This document shows, one piece after another, positions 31,823 through 40,781 of a stretch of DNA of 64,000 nt. Both the position numbers and the translations under genes were made by a program. The notes under the pieces are model-generated. The model was not told where the DNA came from, searched no databases, and worked only from the letters and a program-made list of their open reading frames with translations. The DNA comes from Rhodococcus sp. WMMA185 (lineage in GTDB: Bacteria > Actinomycetota > Actinomycetes > Mycobacteriales > Mycobacteriaceae): assembly GCF_001767395.1 (NCBI RefSeq), contig NZ_CP017014.1, forward strand, positions 372,001-436,000, in the 5' to 3' direction. The first letter of the stretch is position 1; each line of letters opens with the position of its first letter.

Positions 31823-34081
31823 TTACCTACCCCCTATGCGGTCGAGATGCGCGTGAGCGAGGGTCCGGATACGGAGCACCTGATCGACCAGGGTGGAGAT
31901 CTCCTCGGCGAACTCGGCCCTTCTGGCTTCCAGATTCTCGGCATTCGGTTCCACCACCCCGCGGTTCCGCGCCAGTTTCAATGCGGTCGAGAAGAGTTCG
32001 GCCGAAATCGACTCACTGCTACCGATTTGCTGGCGTAGCCGCCGCTGCTCGGCGAGGGCGAGGCACGATGCCATGAAGGTCTTCTCGTCGAATTTCCGGT
32101 GGACCGGCGTGCGCAGCAATTGACTCGCGACCACCGCGTACGCCTCCAGGAATGGTTGCAACACGCGATGAGCCAGGTGGATGTCCATCCCGGAGAGTAG
32201 GCGTTCGGCATGTTCCGGATCGCCCAGGTTCGCCTCCCATCTCGGGTCGATCAGGTCCAGTTCGATTCGCAACTCGTCGCGGAAGCTGTCTTTCTCGCTG
32301 AAGAAGAACTCGAACTTGAGGGTGTCGCGAAGCCGCAGCGCCACATCCAATCCGTCGGTGGGTGGATCGGTGAAGCGCTTGTCGCAGGCGGCCAGCACCA
32401 CCATCTCCGCGATCGCCCGCATCACGAGGAAATGGATCGTGTTGTTGCGATAGAACGCTGCGACGAGGTGTTGATCCGGACCGAGGTAGAACACCCGCTC
32501 GCTGCTCCGGTCGAAACTGCGCAACACCCCGGACTCGAGATGTGTGCGCACCGCGGTGCGGATTACGTGCGGGTCGGTCAGGTCGACATCGCCGGCGGTA
32601 GGCAATGATCGCGCCTTGATGTAGTCGACGAGCGGCCCGAGGATGCCGCTGACTTCGGCGACGGTGAGAGCCCGGTCTTCGATCCCGAGGAAGGCGAGCA
32701 TGACGAGAGATGAGGCGGTGACGGGAGTGACTTCGTTGATGCGGTGGCACACCTCGAATGCCGTCTTCTGCACGGCAAGTCGCGGGTCGTCCTCCTGTCC
32801 GAGGTAATCGGCCAGTGACAACGGCCTGCCGATATTCACGTGCGCGACACCGTGCCGTCGGCCCTGAGCGCGAACGTATCCGAGGAGCCAGCGCAGACTT
32901 TCCTTGCTCTTCGCCTCCCCGTGTGCCTCGGCGGCCATCGCACCGACCTCATAGAGTTGGTCGTACGTCAACGACACGGGTACGAGGTAGACGTCTGACA
33001 TCCCGCTGGTCTGGAAGGCCTGGGCGAGATAGTTGAGGAGGCCGAACCGCGGCGGCCGCAGTTTCCCTGTTCGGCTGCGCCCACCTTCGATGTACCACTC
33101 GAGGTTGAATCGCTTGGTCAGCAGGTACCGCATGTATTCACGGAGCGTCCACTTGTAGACCTCGTCGTCGCCGAACTTGCGTCGAATGAACACGGTGCCA
33201 CTGCGTTTGCCGATCGGGCCGATCGGCCAGAAGTTGATGTTCAGACCGCCCATCACGTGATTGAGCGGGAGTTTGTTGGCAAGCAGCGCCGGCCGTAGGA
33301 CCAGCGGATCGAGGTATGAGCGATGGCTCGGCAGGAACACGAGGGAATGGTTCTTGTTCAACTCCCGCAGTTCGTCGAGGCGGGTTGTGTCCACATCGAG
33401 GCGGTAGGCGCGGGAGAAGTAGCGGCCCAATTGGTCCCACACTGCGATCGCTCGCCGGCTCTGGGCGGCGACCATTTCGTCCAGCGCGCCGCGCGCCCGG
33501 CGATTCACTTCCGCTATGGGGAGGTTCAATTGTGTGGACAACTCGTGGGTTCCCGATTGGTATCGGCTCGAGTCCGTGATCTCGTCGACGACAAACCTCG
33601 AGACCTTGTACTGAGTCCCCAGAAGGGTTCGTTCGGCGCGCTCGAGCGTAAGCGCGGCCTGCCGGCGTATGAAGTCGGGCAGAGACCCGCCTCCGGTCTC
33701 TGCGAGCCGGCGTTCGAGGTCACTGAGCGGGGCAGGGTCGCCCTCGAGCACGTGACACCGTGACGGGTCGTCGCGCATGACCTTGCGCTGGGTGGTCTGG
33801 CTCGGATGCAGCGGATCCCGTAGTGAGAGTGTCTCCCGCAATTGCTGAACTCCCTCGGGATGCGATTGACCCGGCAACCAGACCACGCGCAGCGGGGTCA
33901 GTAACGGATCATCTTTCCTCAGCGCCAGATCAGCGAGTGCTTCGTCGGTGATCTCGACCGTGGGCGGGGGCTGCCCGGTGTCGTTCGCCTGGCGTTCCAG
34001 CCAGGTGCGGAGGACGTCGTCCTCCAACTCCGTCATGGTCTCGACGAGATAGACCCGAGGCTGTGTCCCTTGTTCATTCAT
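31823..34081 (-). CDS. plsB: Glycerol-3-phosphate 1-O-acyltransferase (PlsB-type)
   Basis: 752-residue peripheral membrane enzyme for the first step of glycerolipid synthesis. The catalytic block is SLVFLPSHRSYLDPLVL (H-x4-D), followed by PLNHVMGGLNINFWPIGPIG, GTVFIRRKFGDDEVYKWTLR, WYIEGGRSRTGKLRPPRFG and VYLVPVSLTYDQLYEVGAMA. These four motifs in order are diagnostic. The C-terminal 350 residues are helical. Similar to M. tuberculosis PlsB2 (Rv2482c), which also neighbours the PlsC fusion and a WS/DGAT. Fifteen bases separate it from the WS/DGAT stop upstream. Confidence 0.94.
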   Translation of the reverse strand: MNEQGTQPRVYLVETMTELEDDVLRTWLERQANDTGQPPPTVEITDEALADLALRKDDPLLTPLRVVWLPGQSHPEGVQQLRETLSLRDPLHPSQTTQRKVMRDDPSRCHVLEGDPAPLSDLERRLAETGGGSLPDFIRRQAALTLERAERTLLGTQYKVSRFVVDEITDSSRYQSGTHELSTQLNLPIAEVNRRARGALDEMVAAQSRRAIAVWDQLGRYFSRAYRLDVDTTRLDELRELNKNHSLVFLPSHRSYLDPLVLRPALLANKLPLNHVMGGLNINFWPIGPIGKRSGTVFIRRKFGDDEVYKWTLREYMRYLLTKRFNLEWYIEGGRSRTGKLRPPRFGLLNYLAQAFQTSGMSDVYLVPVSLTYDQLYEVGAMAAEAHGEAKSKESLRWLLGYVRAQGRRHGVAHVNIGRPLSLADYLGQEDDPRLAVQKTAFEVCHRINEVTPVTASSLVMLAFLGIEDRALTVAEVSGILGPLVDYIKARSLPTAGDVDLTDPHVIRTAVRTHLESGVLRSFDRSSERVFYLGPDQHLVAAFYRNNTIHFLVMRAIAEMVVLAACDKRFTDPPTDGLDVALRLRDTLKFEFFFSEKDSFRDELRIELDLIDPRWEANLGDPEHAERLLSGMDIHLAHRVLQPFLEAYAVVASQLLRTPVHRKFDEKTFMASCLALAEQRRLRQQIGSSESISAELFSTALKLARNRGVVEPNAENLEARRAEFAEEISTLVDQVLRIRTLAHAHLDRIGGR

Positions 34082-34096
34082 TCGTCAGCTTCCCCC

Positions 34097-35551
34097 TCAC
34101 CCGTGACCCAATTCGACGATCTCGTCGAGACTCTCCTGTATGCACAACATGAATCGCGCCGGTTCGGTGACGGCGGCGGTGTCGAGATTGACGCCGATGC
34201 AACAGGTGCCGACGTGCGAGACAAGGGTGGCCATGACCGCGCATCCTGGGGCTGGGCCGAACGGAAACATGCGTTCGATGCGGGCACCGGCCAGGTACAC
34301 CGGCACTGGCATCCCGGCGATATTGCTCGCCTGGAGGTCGAGGGCGGTTGACTGCGAGAGGTACCAGTTCGCCAGCACCGCAGTCGGCAGGCGCGCGAGG
34401 ATGGGTGCGGCGGTGTCGAGCAGTCCGAGCGCCGGTTCCTGACGAAGTTCGAGGATGATCGCGCGCACCTGCTTGATCCGTTCGATCGGGTCGCGCTCAC
34501 CGGCGGGCCCTGCGAAACGCGCTGCGGCGAATCGGTTGCCGCCGGTCTGATCCGAGGCCGAGCGCAAACTCACGGGCATCCCGACCGGGATCGTGTCGAG
34601 TTGGTGGCCCAAAGACTCGTGGTAGAGGCGGAAGCCGCCGAGCAGGGCGGCGACATACGCGTCGTTCAGCGATCCGCCGGCGCTGTGGGCGCCGGCGCGC
34701 AACTCGTCGACTCCCACCTCGAGAACGCCGAACCATCGGCCCAGCCCGCGGTCACGCAGCAACGGCGAGCCGGTGGAAGGGGGAGGGGCGATCACCCGGC
34801 GGATCGAATTGGCGTACCCGACCATTTCCGAGACGGCCCCCACCGGGTCGGTCGCCACCGCCATCGCCGACCGCGCCGTGCTGCTGATCAGATCCCCGAT
34901 CAGACCCGGGGCGCTCCGTATGCTGTCGAGTGCTTGCTCGATCATCGCCCCACCACTCGACATCTGTTCAGGCTGCGGCGCGGGACGGTCGGGTTTGTCG
35001 GGTGACGGTTCGGGGCGCCTACTGTGCAGCAGAGTCATCAGCTGGATGCCACCGAGGCCGTCGGTGATGCTGTGATGGGTCTTCACCACGTAGACAGCAC
35101 GGCCGTCCTCGAGACCCTCGATGAGCATCGCGCTCCAAGGCGGACGGGCGCGATCGAAGGGTTCGGTCGCGAAGTGCCTGCACATCTGTAGGGCGTGGTC
35201 GAAGGTCGCGGGTTCCGGTAGCCGAACACGGGACAGGTGGTAGTCGAGATCGAATTCGGGGTCCACTGCCCACACCGGGTTGCCCAGGCGCAAGATCGGC
35301 TCCACCACGCGCATCCGGATCCGGGGCACGATGCGCGACGCCCACTCGTGCGCGCGCACCAATCGGTCCCAGTCGGGTGGTTCGTCGAGCACGTCGACCG
35401 CGACGATCGGCGAGCGCAGTCTGGGCTGCACCTGCTCCATCCGCCACATTCCGGTCTCGAGGTCGGACATGGTGCGGGCCGCCCCCCACCCGACGTCGGA
35501 GAAATCCACGTCGACGGCGCTCGGCGGTATCAGGGGTTCGCGCTCGGACAT
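34097..35551 (-). CDS. Wax ester synthase / diacylglycerol acyltransferase (WS/DGAT)
   Basis: 484 residues. The WES acyltransferase domain has the catalytic HHSITDG motif (about 159-165) in VVKTHHSITDGLGGIQLMTL, preceded by RPPWSAMLIEGLEDGRAVYV. The C-terminal DUF1298 domain has LNDAYVAALLGGFRLYHES and NIAGMPVPVYLAGARIERMF. These enzymes acylate diacylglycerol to triacylglycerol or fatty alcohol to wax ester, the main storage lipids of Rhodococcus. It is the first gene of the lipid unit. ATG at 35551 has a GAGGGTGG ribosome binding site; ATG at 35563 is an alternative. Confidence 0.93.
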   Translation of the reverse strand: MSEREPLIPPSAVDVDFSDVGWGAARTMSDLETGMWRMEQVQPRLRSPIVAVDVLDEPPDWDRLVRAHEWASRIVPRIRMRVVEPILRLGNPVWAVDPEFDLDYHLSRVRLPEPATFDHALQMCRHFATEPFDRARPPWSAMLIEGLEDGRAVYVVKTHHSITDGLGGIQLMTLLHSRRPEPSPDKPDRPAPQPEQMSSGGAMIEQALDSIRSAPGLIGDLISSTARSAMAVATDPVGAVSEMVGYANSIRRVIAPPPSTGSPLLRDRGLGRWFGVLEVGVDELRAGAHSAGGSLNDAYVAALLGGFRLYHESLGHQLDTIPVGMPVSLRSASDQTGGNRFAAARFAGPAGERDPIERIKQVRAIILELRQEPALGLLDTAAPILARLPTAVLANWYLSQSTALDLQASNIAGMPVPVYLAGARIERMFPFGPAPGCAVMATLVSHVGTCCIGVNLDTAAVTEPARFMLCIQESLDEIVELGHG

Positions 35552-35663
35552 GCCCACCCTCATTCGACTGTTCGCGGTGCCCTCAGCTACTGCGTTTACA
35601 GTGTGTACCCGCCCCGAGGCTCCCGTCGCCGCTTCCGGAGGATTGCGCGGCAGAGTTTCGATC

Positions 35664-35669
35664 TAAGGT
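35664..35669 (+). promoter_or_regulatory. -10 box, leaderless start of the ElaA-like gene
   Basis: TAAGGT is followed by six bases and the GTG at 35676, with no ribosome binding site. Confidence 0.5.
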
Positions 35670-35675
35670 GGTTTC

Positions 35676-36101
35676 GTGCCGACTGTTCACCGCGCGACGC
35701 TCGACGAGATCGACCCCGCCACCCTCTATCGGATCATGGTGCTGAGGACCAATGTGTTCGTCTTCGAGCAGGGCATCGTGTCGGAACCCGAACTCGACGG
35801 GCGGGATCTGGAACCCACCACCACTCATTTCTGGGCGGAGGAGGACGGAGAGGTCTTGGCAACTCTGCGCGTACTCGCGGACGAACCGACGGTTCACCTC
35901 GGGCGAGTCGCGACCGCCGCCGACGCCCGCCGCCGGGGACTTGCCGGACTCTTACTCGAGGCCGTCTTCGAGCAGTTTCCGGGGCCGATCGAGATCTCTG
36001 CTCAGGCCTATCTGGAGAAGTGGTATGGCCGTTTCGGGTTTCGCCGGATGAGTGAGAACTACCTCGAGGCGGGGATCGACCACCTGTTGATGAGGCGTTG
36101 A
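35676..36101 (+). CDS. GNAT family N-acetyltransferase, ElaA-like
   Basis: 141 residues. ElaA-family landmarks are LYRIMVLRTNVFVFEQGIVS near the N-terminus, PTTTHFWAEEDGEVLATLRV, the acetyl-CoA loop GRVATAADARRRGLAGLLLE and SAQAYLEKWYGRFGFRRMSE. Cytoplasmic. Substrate of the ElaA family is not established. GTG start is fixed by the leaderless -10 spacing. Divergent from the WS/DGAT gene with about 125 bases between. Confidence 0.9.
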   Translation: MPTVHRATLDEIDPATLYRIMVLRTNVFVFEQGIVSEPELDGRDLEPTTTHFWAEEDGEVLATLRVLADEPTVHLGRVATAADARRRGLAGLLLEAVFEQFPGPIEISAQAYLEKWYGRFGFRRMSENYLEAGIDHLLMRR

Positions 36102-36154
36102 CTGCCGAGTGGCGGTGCCTGATCTGGGATCGGGCGGCGCGCAGGGTGTTTCCG

Positions 36155-36160
36155 TAGGCT
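36155..36160 (+). promoter_or_regulatory. -10 box, leaderless start of the DUF2505 gene
   Basis: TAGGCT is followed by six bases (GCTTTC) and the ATG at 36167. Confidence 0.5.
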
Positions 36161-36166
36161 GCTTTC

Positions 36167-36664
36167 ATGGCGAAGAGCTTCGAGTATTCGGAAGAGATTA
36201 CATACGCCCTCGAGCGGGTGCACGCGACGGTTACGGATCCGGCGTTCTGGCAGCATCGGTTCGAAAAATCACCCGAGAAACTTACTCTCGACGCAAGTCG
36301 TGGACCCGGAACGCTGACGGTGATCATGCGCGATTCGATCGGGGCATCCTCGCTCCCCGCGATCGTGAGCAAAGTGGTGACCGGTGAATTGAAGGTTGAA
36401 CGCATCGACGAGTGGGGCGCACTCGATGGAGGCCGCGCGGACGGCCGGATCGGCGGAAGCTCGACGGGAATTCCGGTGCTGATCCAGTCGACCTCGGTGC
36501 TGCGCCCCCTGGGTGATGGGGGCACCGTCCTCGAGGTCGCGGGATCAGTCGAGGTAAAGGTCCCGGTGGTCGGCGGACAGATCGAGACCGTGATCAAGAA
36601 GATGGTCGGCGACATGTTTGGGCAGGATCGCACCGCGATCGAGAAGTGGCTCGGCGACAGCTGA
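36167..36664 (+). CDS. DUF2505 family protein
   Basis: 165 residues with a START/SRPBCC-like pattern: KSFEYSEEITYALERVHATV, an extended beta-sheet (GTLTVIMRDSIGASSLPAIV, KVERIDEWGALDGG, TVLEVAGSVEVKVPVVGG) and a long C-terminal helix QIETVIKKMVGDMFGQDRTA. This is the DUF2505 family, common in mycolate bacteria and predicted to bind a lipid or other hydrophobic ligand. Function unproven. No signal peptide. Confidence 0.82.
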   Translation: MAKSFEYSEEITYALERVHATVTDPAFWQHRFEKSPEKLTLDASRGPGTLTVIMRDSIGASSLPAIVSKVVTGELKVERIDEWGALDGGRADGRIGGSSTGIPVLIQSTSVLRPLGDGGTVLEVAGSVEVKVPVVGGQIETVIKKMVGDMFGQDRTAIEKWLGDS

Positions 36665-36694
36665 TCCCTGCCGCCGCTGTGGCACAGCTGATCG

Positions 36695-37234
36695 TTACTG
36701 CAGCCGGAGATGTCCGTGGAGGTGGTGGGTGAGCGGTGTCAGATCGTGAGCCATCCAGAGGTCGTAGGTGAGGTCGCCGCCGCGCACCGACAGTTGCCGT
36801 CGAATGCTCTGCACGGGCTTGGCATCCGGCGAGGCGCTCAGTGCCAGCAGCGACAGGTCGATGGTTCGGTCTCGGATCTGCCCCCTGTGGATCTCGGTGA
36901 AGCCGGTGGGCTGTGCGATCAGAAGTTCGACCTCGTTTTCGGCGACTAGTCGGAGATAGCCCGACTCCGTATGCAAGGGCCGGCCGCTGCCCACCTCCCA
37001 CGTGCGAGACCGGTACTCCAGGAACGGTTTGCCGCGGGGCGCGAACTCGATCTCTTCGGTGTACGCGAAGTCGTCGATGGTCGGATAGGCGCCTTCACCT
37101 CGGCCGTACCAGCGACCGACGAATGGCGACAGGGCGGCCGGTGCCGTGGGTTGCGGCTTTGCGAGGCTTGGTGGAGTAGAAGAACTGGTTGGCGCGGTCG
37201 ACTGCGCCGGCAAGTGACTCGAGTTCTGGTCCAT
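36695..37234 (-). CDS. Nitrobindin-like heme-binding beta-barrel protein
   Basis: 179 residues. After a Ser/Pro/Thr-rich N-terminus of about 35 residues, the barrel starts SPFVGRWYGRGEGAYPTIDD, the GxWxGxGxGxYPTI pattern of nitrobindins (Rv2717c-type). EEIEFAPRGKPFLEYRSRTW, HTESGYLRLVAENEVELLIA and THHLHGHLRLQ at the C-terminus complete it; the C-terminal His is the expected proximal heme ligand. Nitrobindins bind ferric heme and isomerise peroxynitrite. Ribosome binding site GGAGG precedes the ATG. Confidence 0.87.
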   Translation of the reverse strand: MDQNSSHLPAQSTAPTSSSTPPSLAKPQPTAPAALSPFVGRWYGRGEGAYPTIDDFAYTEEIEFAPRGKPFLEYRSRTWEVGSGRPLHTESGYLRLVAENEVELLIAQPTGFTEIHRGQIRDRTIDLSLLALSASPDAKPVQSIRRQLSVRGGDLTYDLWMAHDLTPLTHHLHGHLRLQ

Positions 37235-37329
37235 GAGTTACCTCCGCGAACTCACGCTACCCGCCGGCGGGGCCCCGGGACACGTTCGATCCGGGCGCAC
37301 TCGTACGTGCCTGATGAGCCAGTCAGCAT

Positions 37330-37335
37330 TACCGT
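37330..37335 (+). promoter_or_regulatory. -10 box, leaderless start of arcA
   Basis: TACCGT is followed by six bases (CAAGGC) and the ATG at 37342. Confidence 0.45.
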
Positions 37336-37341
37336 CAAGGC

Positions 37342-38559
37342 ATGAACGCGTCTGCTTCCTCACCACTGGGGGTCGATTCAGAAGTCGGCCGGCTACGCGC
37401 CGTCCTGCTGCACCGGCCCGGCGACGAACTGAAACGATTGACGCCTCGCAACAACGATCAACTGCTTTTCGACGGACTGCCGTGGGTCGACCGTGCACAG
37501 GAAGAGCACGACGCGTTCGCCGATTTGCTGAGGGCTCGCGGCGTCGAGGTGTTGCTCTTGTCGAGTTTGGTTACCGAGACTCTCGGCACCAGTGGTGCCG
37601 CCCGAATGCAGGGCATCGGCGCGGCTGTCGACCCCCGCAAACTCGGACACGCACTTGCGTCGGAACTCGCCTCCTACCTGCGGGGCCTTCCTGCCGAGGA
37701 ACTGTCGACGATCCTCACGGCAGGTATGACCTTCGATGAACTCCCGTCCGCGGCGAGCACGGCTTCACTGGTCCGGCGTATGCACCACGGTGGCGACTTC
37801 GTCATCGACCCACTGCCCAATCTGCTGTTTACCCGAGACTCGTCGTTCTGGATTGGACCGCGCGTCGCAATCACATCGTTGGCGTTGCCCGCTCGGGTCC
37901 GCGAAACATCGCTTACCGACATCATTTACGCCCATCACCCGCGCTTCCGCGGGGCCCGGCGAGCATACGAATCCCACACTGCCCCCGTCGAAGGCGGGGA
38001 CGTCCTGCTCCTCGCTCCCGGCGTCCTCGCCGTCGGTGTGGGCGAGCGTACAACCCCGGCAGGCGCCGAGGCGTTGGCACGTAGCGTCTTCGAGGACGAG
38101 TTGGCGCACACAGTATTGGTGGTGCCCATCGAGCAATCCCGAGCCTCGATGCACCTCGACACGGTATGCACGATGGTCGACGAGGATGCGGTCGTGATGT
38201 ATCCCGCGGTTCAGGACACGCTGTCGGCGTTCACCATTCATCGCGAAGACAAGGGCGTATCGATTAGTGGCGCCGAGCCGTTCCTGAGCGCTGCCGCCGA
38301 AGCCATGGGCATCGGCAAACTGCGCGTCATCGACACCGGACTCGACAATGTCACTGCCGAACGCGAGCAGTGGGACGACGGGAACAACACGCTCGCGCTC
38401 GCACCCGGTGTCGTCGTCGCGTATGAGCGCAATGTCGAGACCAATGCCCGGCTCGAGGCATCAGGCATCGAGGTGCTCAGGATCGCGGGATCGGAACTCG
38501 GTTCCGGTCGAGGCGGACCCCGCTGCATGTCTTGCCCCGTAGCCCGCGACCCGATGTAG
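37342..38559 (+). CDS. arcA: Arginine deiminase
   Basis: 405 residues, full length. It hydrolyses arginine to citrulline and ammonia. Family landmarks: [37 protein letters not shown] (catalytic Asp), [52 protein letters not shown] (catalytic His) and the catalytic Cys395 in [13 protein letters not shown]. No arcB, arcC or arcD is nearby, so it acts alone at this locus, as arcA does at Rv1001. Convergent with an ArsC-like gene. Confidence 0.95.
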   Translation: MNASASSPLGVDSEVGRLRAVLLHRPGDELKRLTPRNNDQLLFDGLPWVDRAQEEHDAFADLLRARGVEVLLLSSLVTETLGTSGAARMQGIGAAVDPRKLGHALASELASYLRGLPAEELSTILTAGMTFDELPSAASTASLVRRMHHGGDFVIDPLPNLLFTRDSSFWIGPRVAITSLALPARVRETSLTDIIYAHHPRFRGARRAYESHTAPVEGGDVLLLAPGVLAVGVGERTTPAGAEALARSVFEDELAHTVLVVPIEQSRASMHLDTVCTMVDEDAVVMYPAVQDTLSAFTIHREDKGVSISGAEPFLSAAAEAMGIGKLRVIDTGLDNVTAEREQWDDGNNTLALAPGVVVAYERNVETNARLEASGIEVLRIAGSELGSGRGGPRCMSCPVARDPM

Positions 38560-38582
38560 GGCTCCTGGTCAGGTGCGCTCGA

Positions 38583-38930
38583 TCAGAGGACTTCGTCGAC
38601 CTTCGCGGCTGGGCGTGCAAGGACTGTGCCCTTGTCCGTCACCACGATCGGTCGCTCGATGAGGATGGGGTTGTCCACCATGGCCTTCAGCAACTCGTCC
38701 TCGGACGCCTGCGCGAGCCCGAGTTCCTTGTAGGCGGCTTCCCTCTTGCGGATCGCCTCGCTGGGTTTCAACCCGGCGTCGTCGAGAAGCTTCCGCAAAC
38801 CGTCCCGGGACGGAGGAGTCTCGAGGTACTTCACGATGGTCGGCTCGATCCCGGCGTCCCGAATCAGACCCAGGACGGTTCGGGAGGTGTTGCAGCGCTG
38901 GTTGTGGTAGATGGTTGCGGTGTTGGCCAT
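38583..38930 (-). CDS. ArsC/Spx family protein (arsenate reductase-like)
   Basis: 115 residues from the ATG at 38930. The thioredoxin-fold start ATIYHNQRCNTSRTVLGLIR carries the single catalytic Cys (NxRCxTSR), followed by EPTIVKYLETPPSRDGLRKL and the conserved Arg region NPILIERPIVVTDKGTVLAR. This matches glutaredoxin-dependent ArsC/YffB-type proteins. Arsenate reduction is only one possibility since no ars operon is nearby. Divergent from the NAD(P)-binding gene by about 95 bases. Confidence 0.88.
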   Translation of the reverse strand: MANTATIYHNQRCNTSRTVLGLIRDAGIEPTIVKYLETPPSRDGLRKLLDDAGLKPSEAIRKREAAYKELGLAQASEDELLKAMVDNPILIERPIVVTDKGTVLARPAAKVDEVL

Positions 38931-39024
38931 GCCCGACATTCTGGCACCGTGGGAACAACCCCGGGGGCTCCAGTGCTGCAGAATCGGGTAGTAGCAAAAG
39001 TAGCGAGCGTGTAGGAGATCGAGC

Positions 39025-39708
39025 ATGGCCGAACAAGCGAGTGCCACGGGGCGCCGCATCGTCATCGCGGGAGGACACGGGAAGATCGCCCGCGAACTGA
39101 TCAAACTACTGGGCGCCTCCGGTGACCGAGCTGTGGCGTTGATCCGCAATCCGGATCACGAAGAGGATGTCGCCGTACTGGGCGCGGAACCGTTCCTGTT
39201 GGACCTCGAGGCGGCAACTGTCGACGACGTGGCACAGGCGCTCGTCGGTGCGGATGCTGTGGTGTTTGCCGCAGGCGCCGGACCCGGCAGTGGTGTCGGA
39301 CGGAAGGACACTGTCGACCGGGCAGCCGCGGTACTGCTCGCCGACGCCGCCGAGGCCACAGGTGTGCGTCGCTTCGTCCAGGTCAGTTCTTTCGGTGCGG
39401 GGGAACCGATCGCCGAGGGAACCGACGACGTGTTCGCCGCATACCTTGTCGCGAAGACGGCGGCGGAGGAGGATCTGCGGGTTCGCACGCAGCTCGACTG
39501 GACGATCCTGCGCCCGGGCGGGCTGCTCAACGATGAACCGTCGGGCCACGTCGCGCTCACCGAGCCACCGCTCGAGCGCGGTACCGTGGCGCGCTCCGAT
39601 GTGGCCGCCGTGATCGCAGCTGTACTGGACGCTCCGAATACCGTGGCGAAGATTCTGATGCTCACGTCCGGTCCGACCCCGATCGCGGAAGCGGTAGCAG
39701 CTGTGTAG
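39025..39708 (+). CDS. NAD(P)-binding atypical SDR (NmrA/YwnB-like)
   Basis: 227 residues. Rossmann start RIVIAGGHGKIARELIKLLG (GGxGxIA), basic residue after strand 2 (ALIRNPDHEEDVAVLGAEPF) favouring NADPH, GADAVVFAAGAGPGSG and RFVQVSSFGAGEPIAEGTDD, LDWTILRPGGLLNDE. The classical catalytic Tyr-x3-Lys is replaced by YLVAKTAAEEDL, an atypical arrangement. Such proteins are often flavin reductases or redox sensors. GTAGGAG ribosome binding site before the ATG. Confidence 0.88.
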   Translation: MAEQASATGRRIVIAGGHGKIARELIKLLGASGDRAVALIRNPDHEEDVAVLGAEPFLLDLEAATVDDVAQALVGADAVVFAAGAGPGSGVGRKDTVDRAAAVLLADAAEATGVRRFVQVSSFGAGEPIAEGTDDVFAAYLVAKTAAEEDLRVRTQLDWTILRPGGLLNDEPSGHVALTEPPLERGTVARSDVAAVIAAVLDAPNTVAKILMLTSGPTPIAEAVAAV

Positions 39709-39823
39709 CCACCGGTGCGGGCGAAGATGGACACGTCTTTGGTGCAGCAGGTGGTCATTGCGGCGCGGTATCGGGCAAACTAACTTTGATACAAAGCCTG
39801 GAACAGGGGGAGGTGGCGCCGGC

Positions 39824-40186
39824 GTGCGCATCGATATCGACCACCACTCGTCGACTGCCCCGTTCGACCAGTTGCGGTTGCAGATCATCGAACAGGTTCG
39901 TAGCGGGGAGTTGATCGCGGGAACCAAGATCCCTACCGTACGTGCGCTCGCCGTGGAGGTGGGACTTGCGCCGAACACGGTAGCCAAGGCGTACCGGGAA
40001 CTCGGTGAGCAGGGGGTGATCGAAACCCGCGGCAAGCACGGTACGTTCATCGCCTCCGGCGGCGACCCCGTTCGCTCCGGGGCCGAGAAGGCCGCAACCC
40101 AGTATGTGCGGGAGCTACGACACCTGGGGGTTCCCGACGAGGAAATCCTCGATTTCGTTCGGTCCGCTCTCCGAGGTGCCGAGTGA
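39824..40186 (+). CDS. GntR family transcriptional regulator (YtrA subfamily)
   Basis: 120 residues from a GTG with GGGGGAGGTGG ribosome binding site. The wHTH is FDQLRLQIIEQVRSGELIAG, KIPTVRALAVEVGLAPNTVA, KAYRELGEQGVIETRGKHGT. Only a short helical tail follows (YVRELRHLGVPDEEILDFVR), as in YtrA-type regulators, which usually control a neighbouring transporter or membrane gene. The DoxX gene begins 80 bases downstream, so it is the likely target or operon partner. Confidence 0.9.
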   Translation: MRIDIDHHSSTAPFDQLRLQIIEQVRSGELIAGTKIPTVRALAVEVGLAPNTVAKAYRELGEQGVIETRGKHGTFIASGGDPVRSGAEKAATQYVRELRHLGVPDEEILDFVRSALRGAE

Positions 40187-40265
40187 CCTCCCCGGGTGCC
40201 GAATGGCGTGGAACCGTAGGGAAAAGGAAATCTCGCGGATGCTCCAGAAAGGCAGGCAACTCAGC

Positions 40266-40697
40266 ATGGGTTCCCCACTCTTTCGCGATCTTGCTCTTCT
40301 GATTGCGCGCATCGGACTCGGAGTGGTCTTCATCGCGCACGGCTGGCAGAAATTCTTCGACAACGGAGTGCAAGCCACACAGGACGGGTTCGCTGCGATG
40401 GGTGTGCCACTACCTGAGGTCTCGGCCGTCGCTGCGGCCGCAATCGAACTCGTGGGTGGAGCTGCGCTTCTGGTGGGTGTACTCACGCCGATCGCAGGGA
40501 TTCTGCTGTTTCTCGTAATGCTCGGCGCGATGATGCTGGTCCACGTGGAAAACGGTGTTTTCGTCACGGACGGCGGATACGAACTCGTCGTCGCGCTCGG
40601 CGTCGGATCGTTACTCATCGCCGCCATCGGTGCCGGGCGGATCAGTATCGACGGCCTTCTCGGGAAGGGCGCCGGGTGGATCAAAACCGCAGCGTAA
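40266..40697 (+). CDS. DoxX family membrane protein
   Basis: 143 residues from the ATG at 40266 (AAAGGCAGG upstream); ATGs at 40239 and 40203 are alternatives. Four transmembrane helices: LFRDLALLIARIGLGVVFIA, VSAVAAAAIELVGGAALLVG, PIAGILLFLVMLGAMMLVHV and ELVVALGVGSLLIAAIGAG, with HGWQKFFDNGV after helix 1, typical of DoxX. DoxX proteins are linked to quinone or sulfur redox and to stress responses; function here unknown. Follows a YtrA-type regulator. A second DoxX gene lies at 58792-59313. Confidence 0.88.
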   Translation: MGSPLFRDLALLIARIGLGVVFIAHGWQKFFDNGVQATQDGFAAMGVPLPEVSAVAAAAIELVGGAALLVGVLTPIAGILLFLVMLGAMMLVHVENGVFVTDGGYELVVALGVGSLLIAAIGAGRISIDGLLGKGAGWIKTAA

Positions 40698-40781
40698 CGC
40701 TGTCGCAAGGGAGCTCTTTAGCCGGTTTGTGGCGTCGCTTCGGTTTGCTTTTACCATCGGGATTGACCAACGTAGTCGCTC

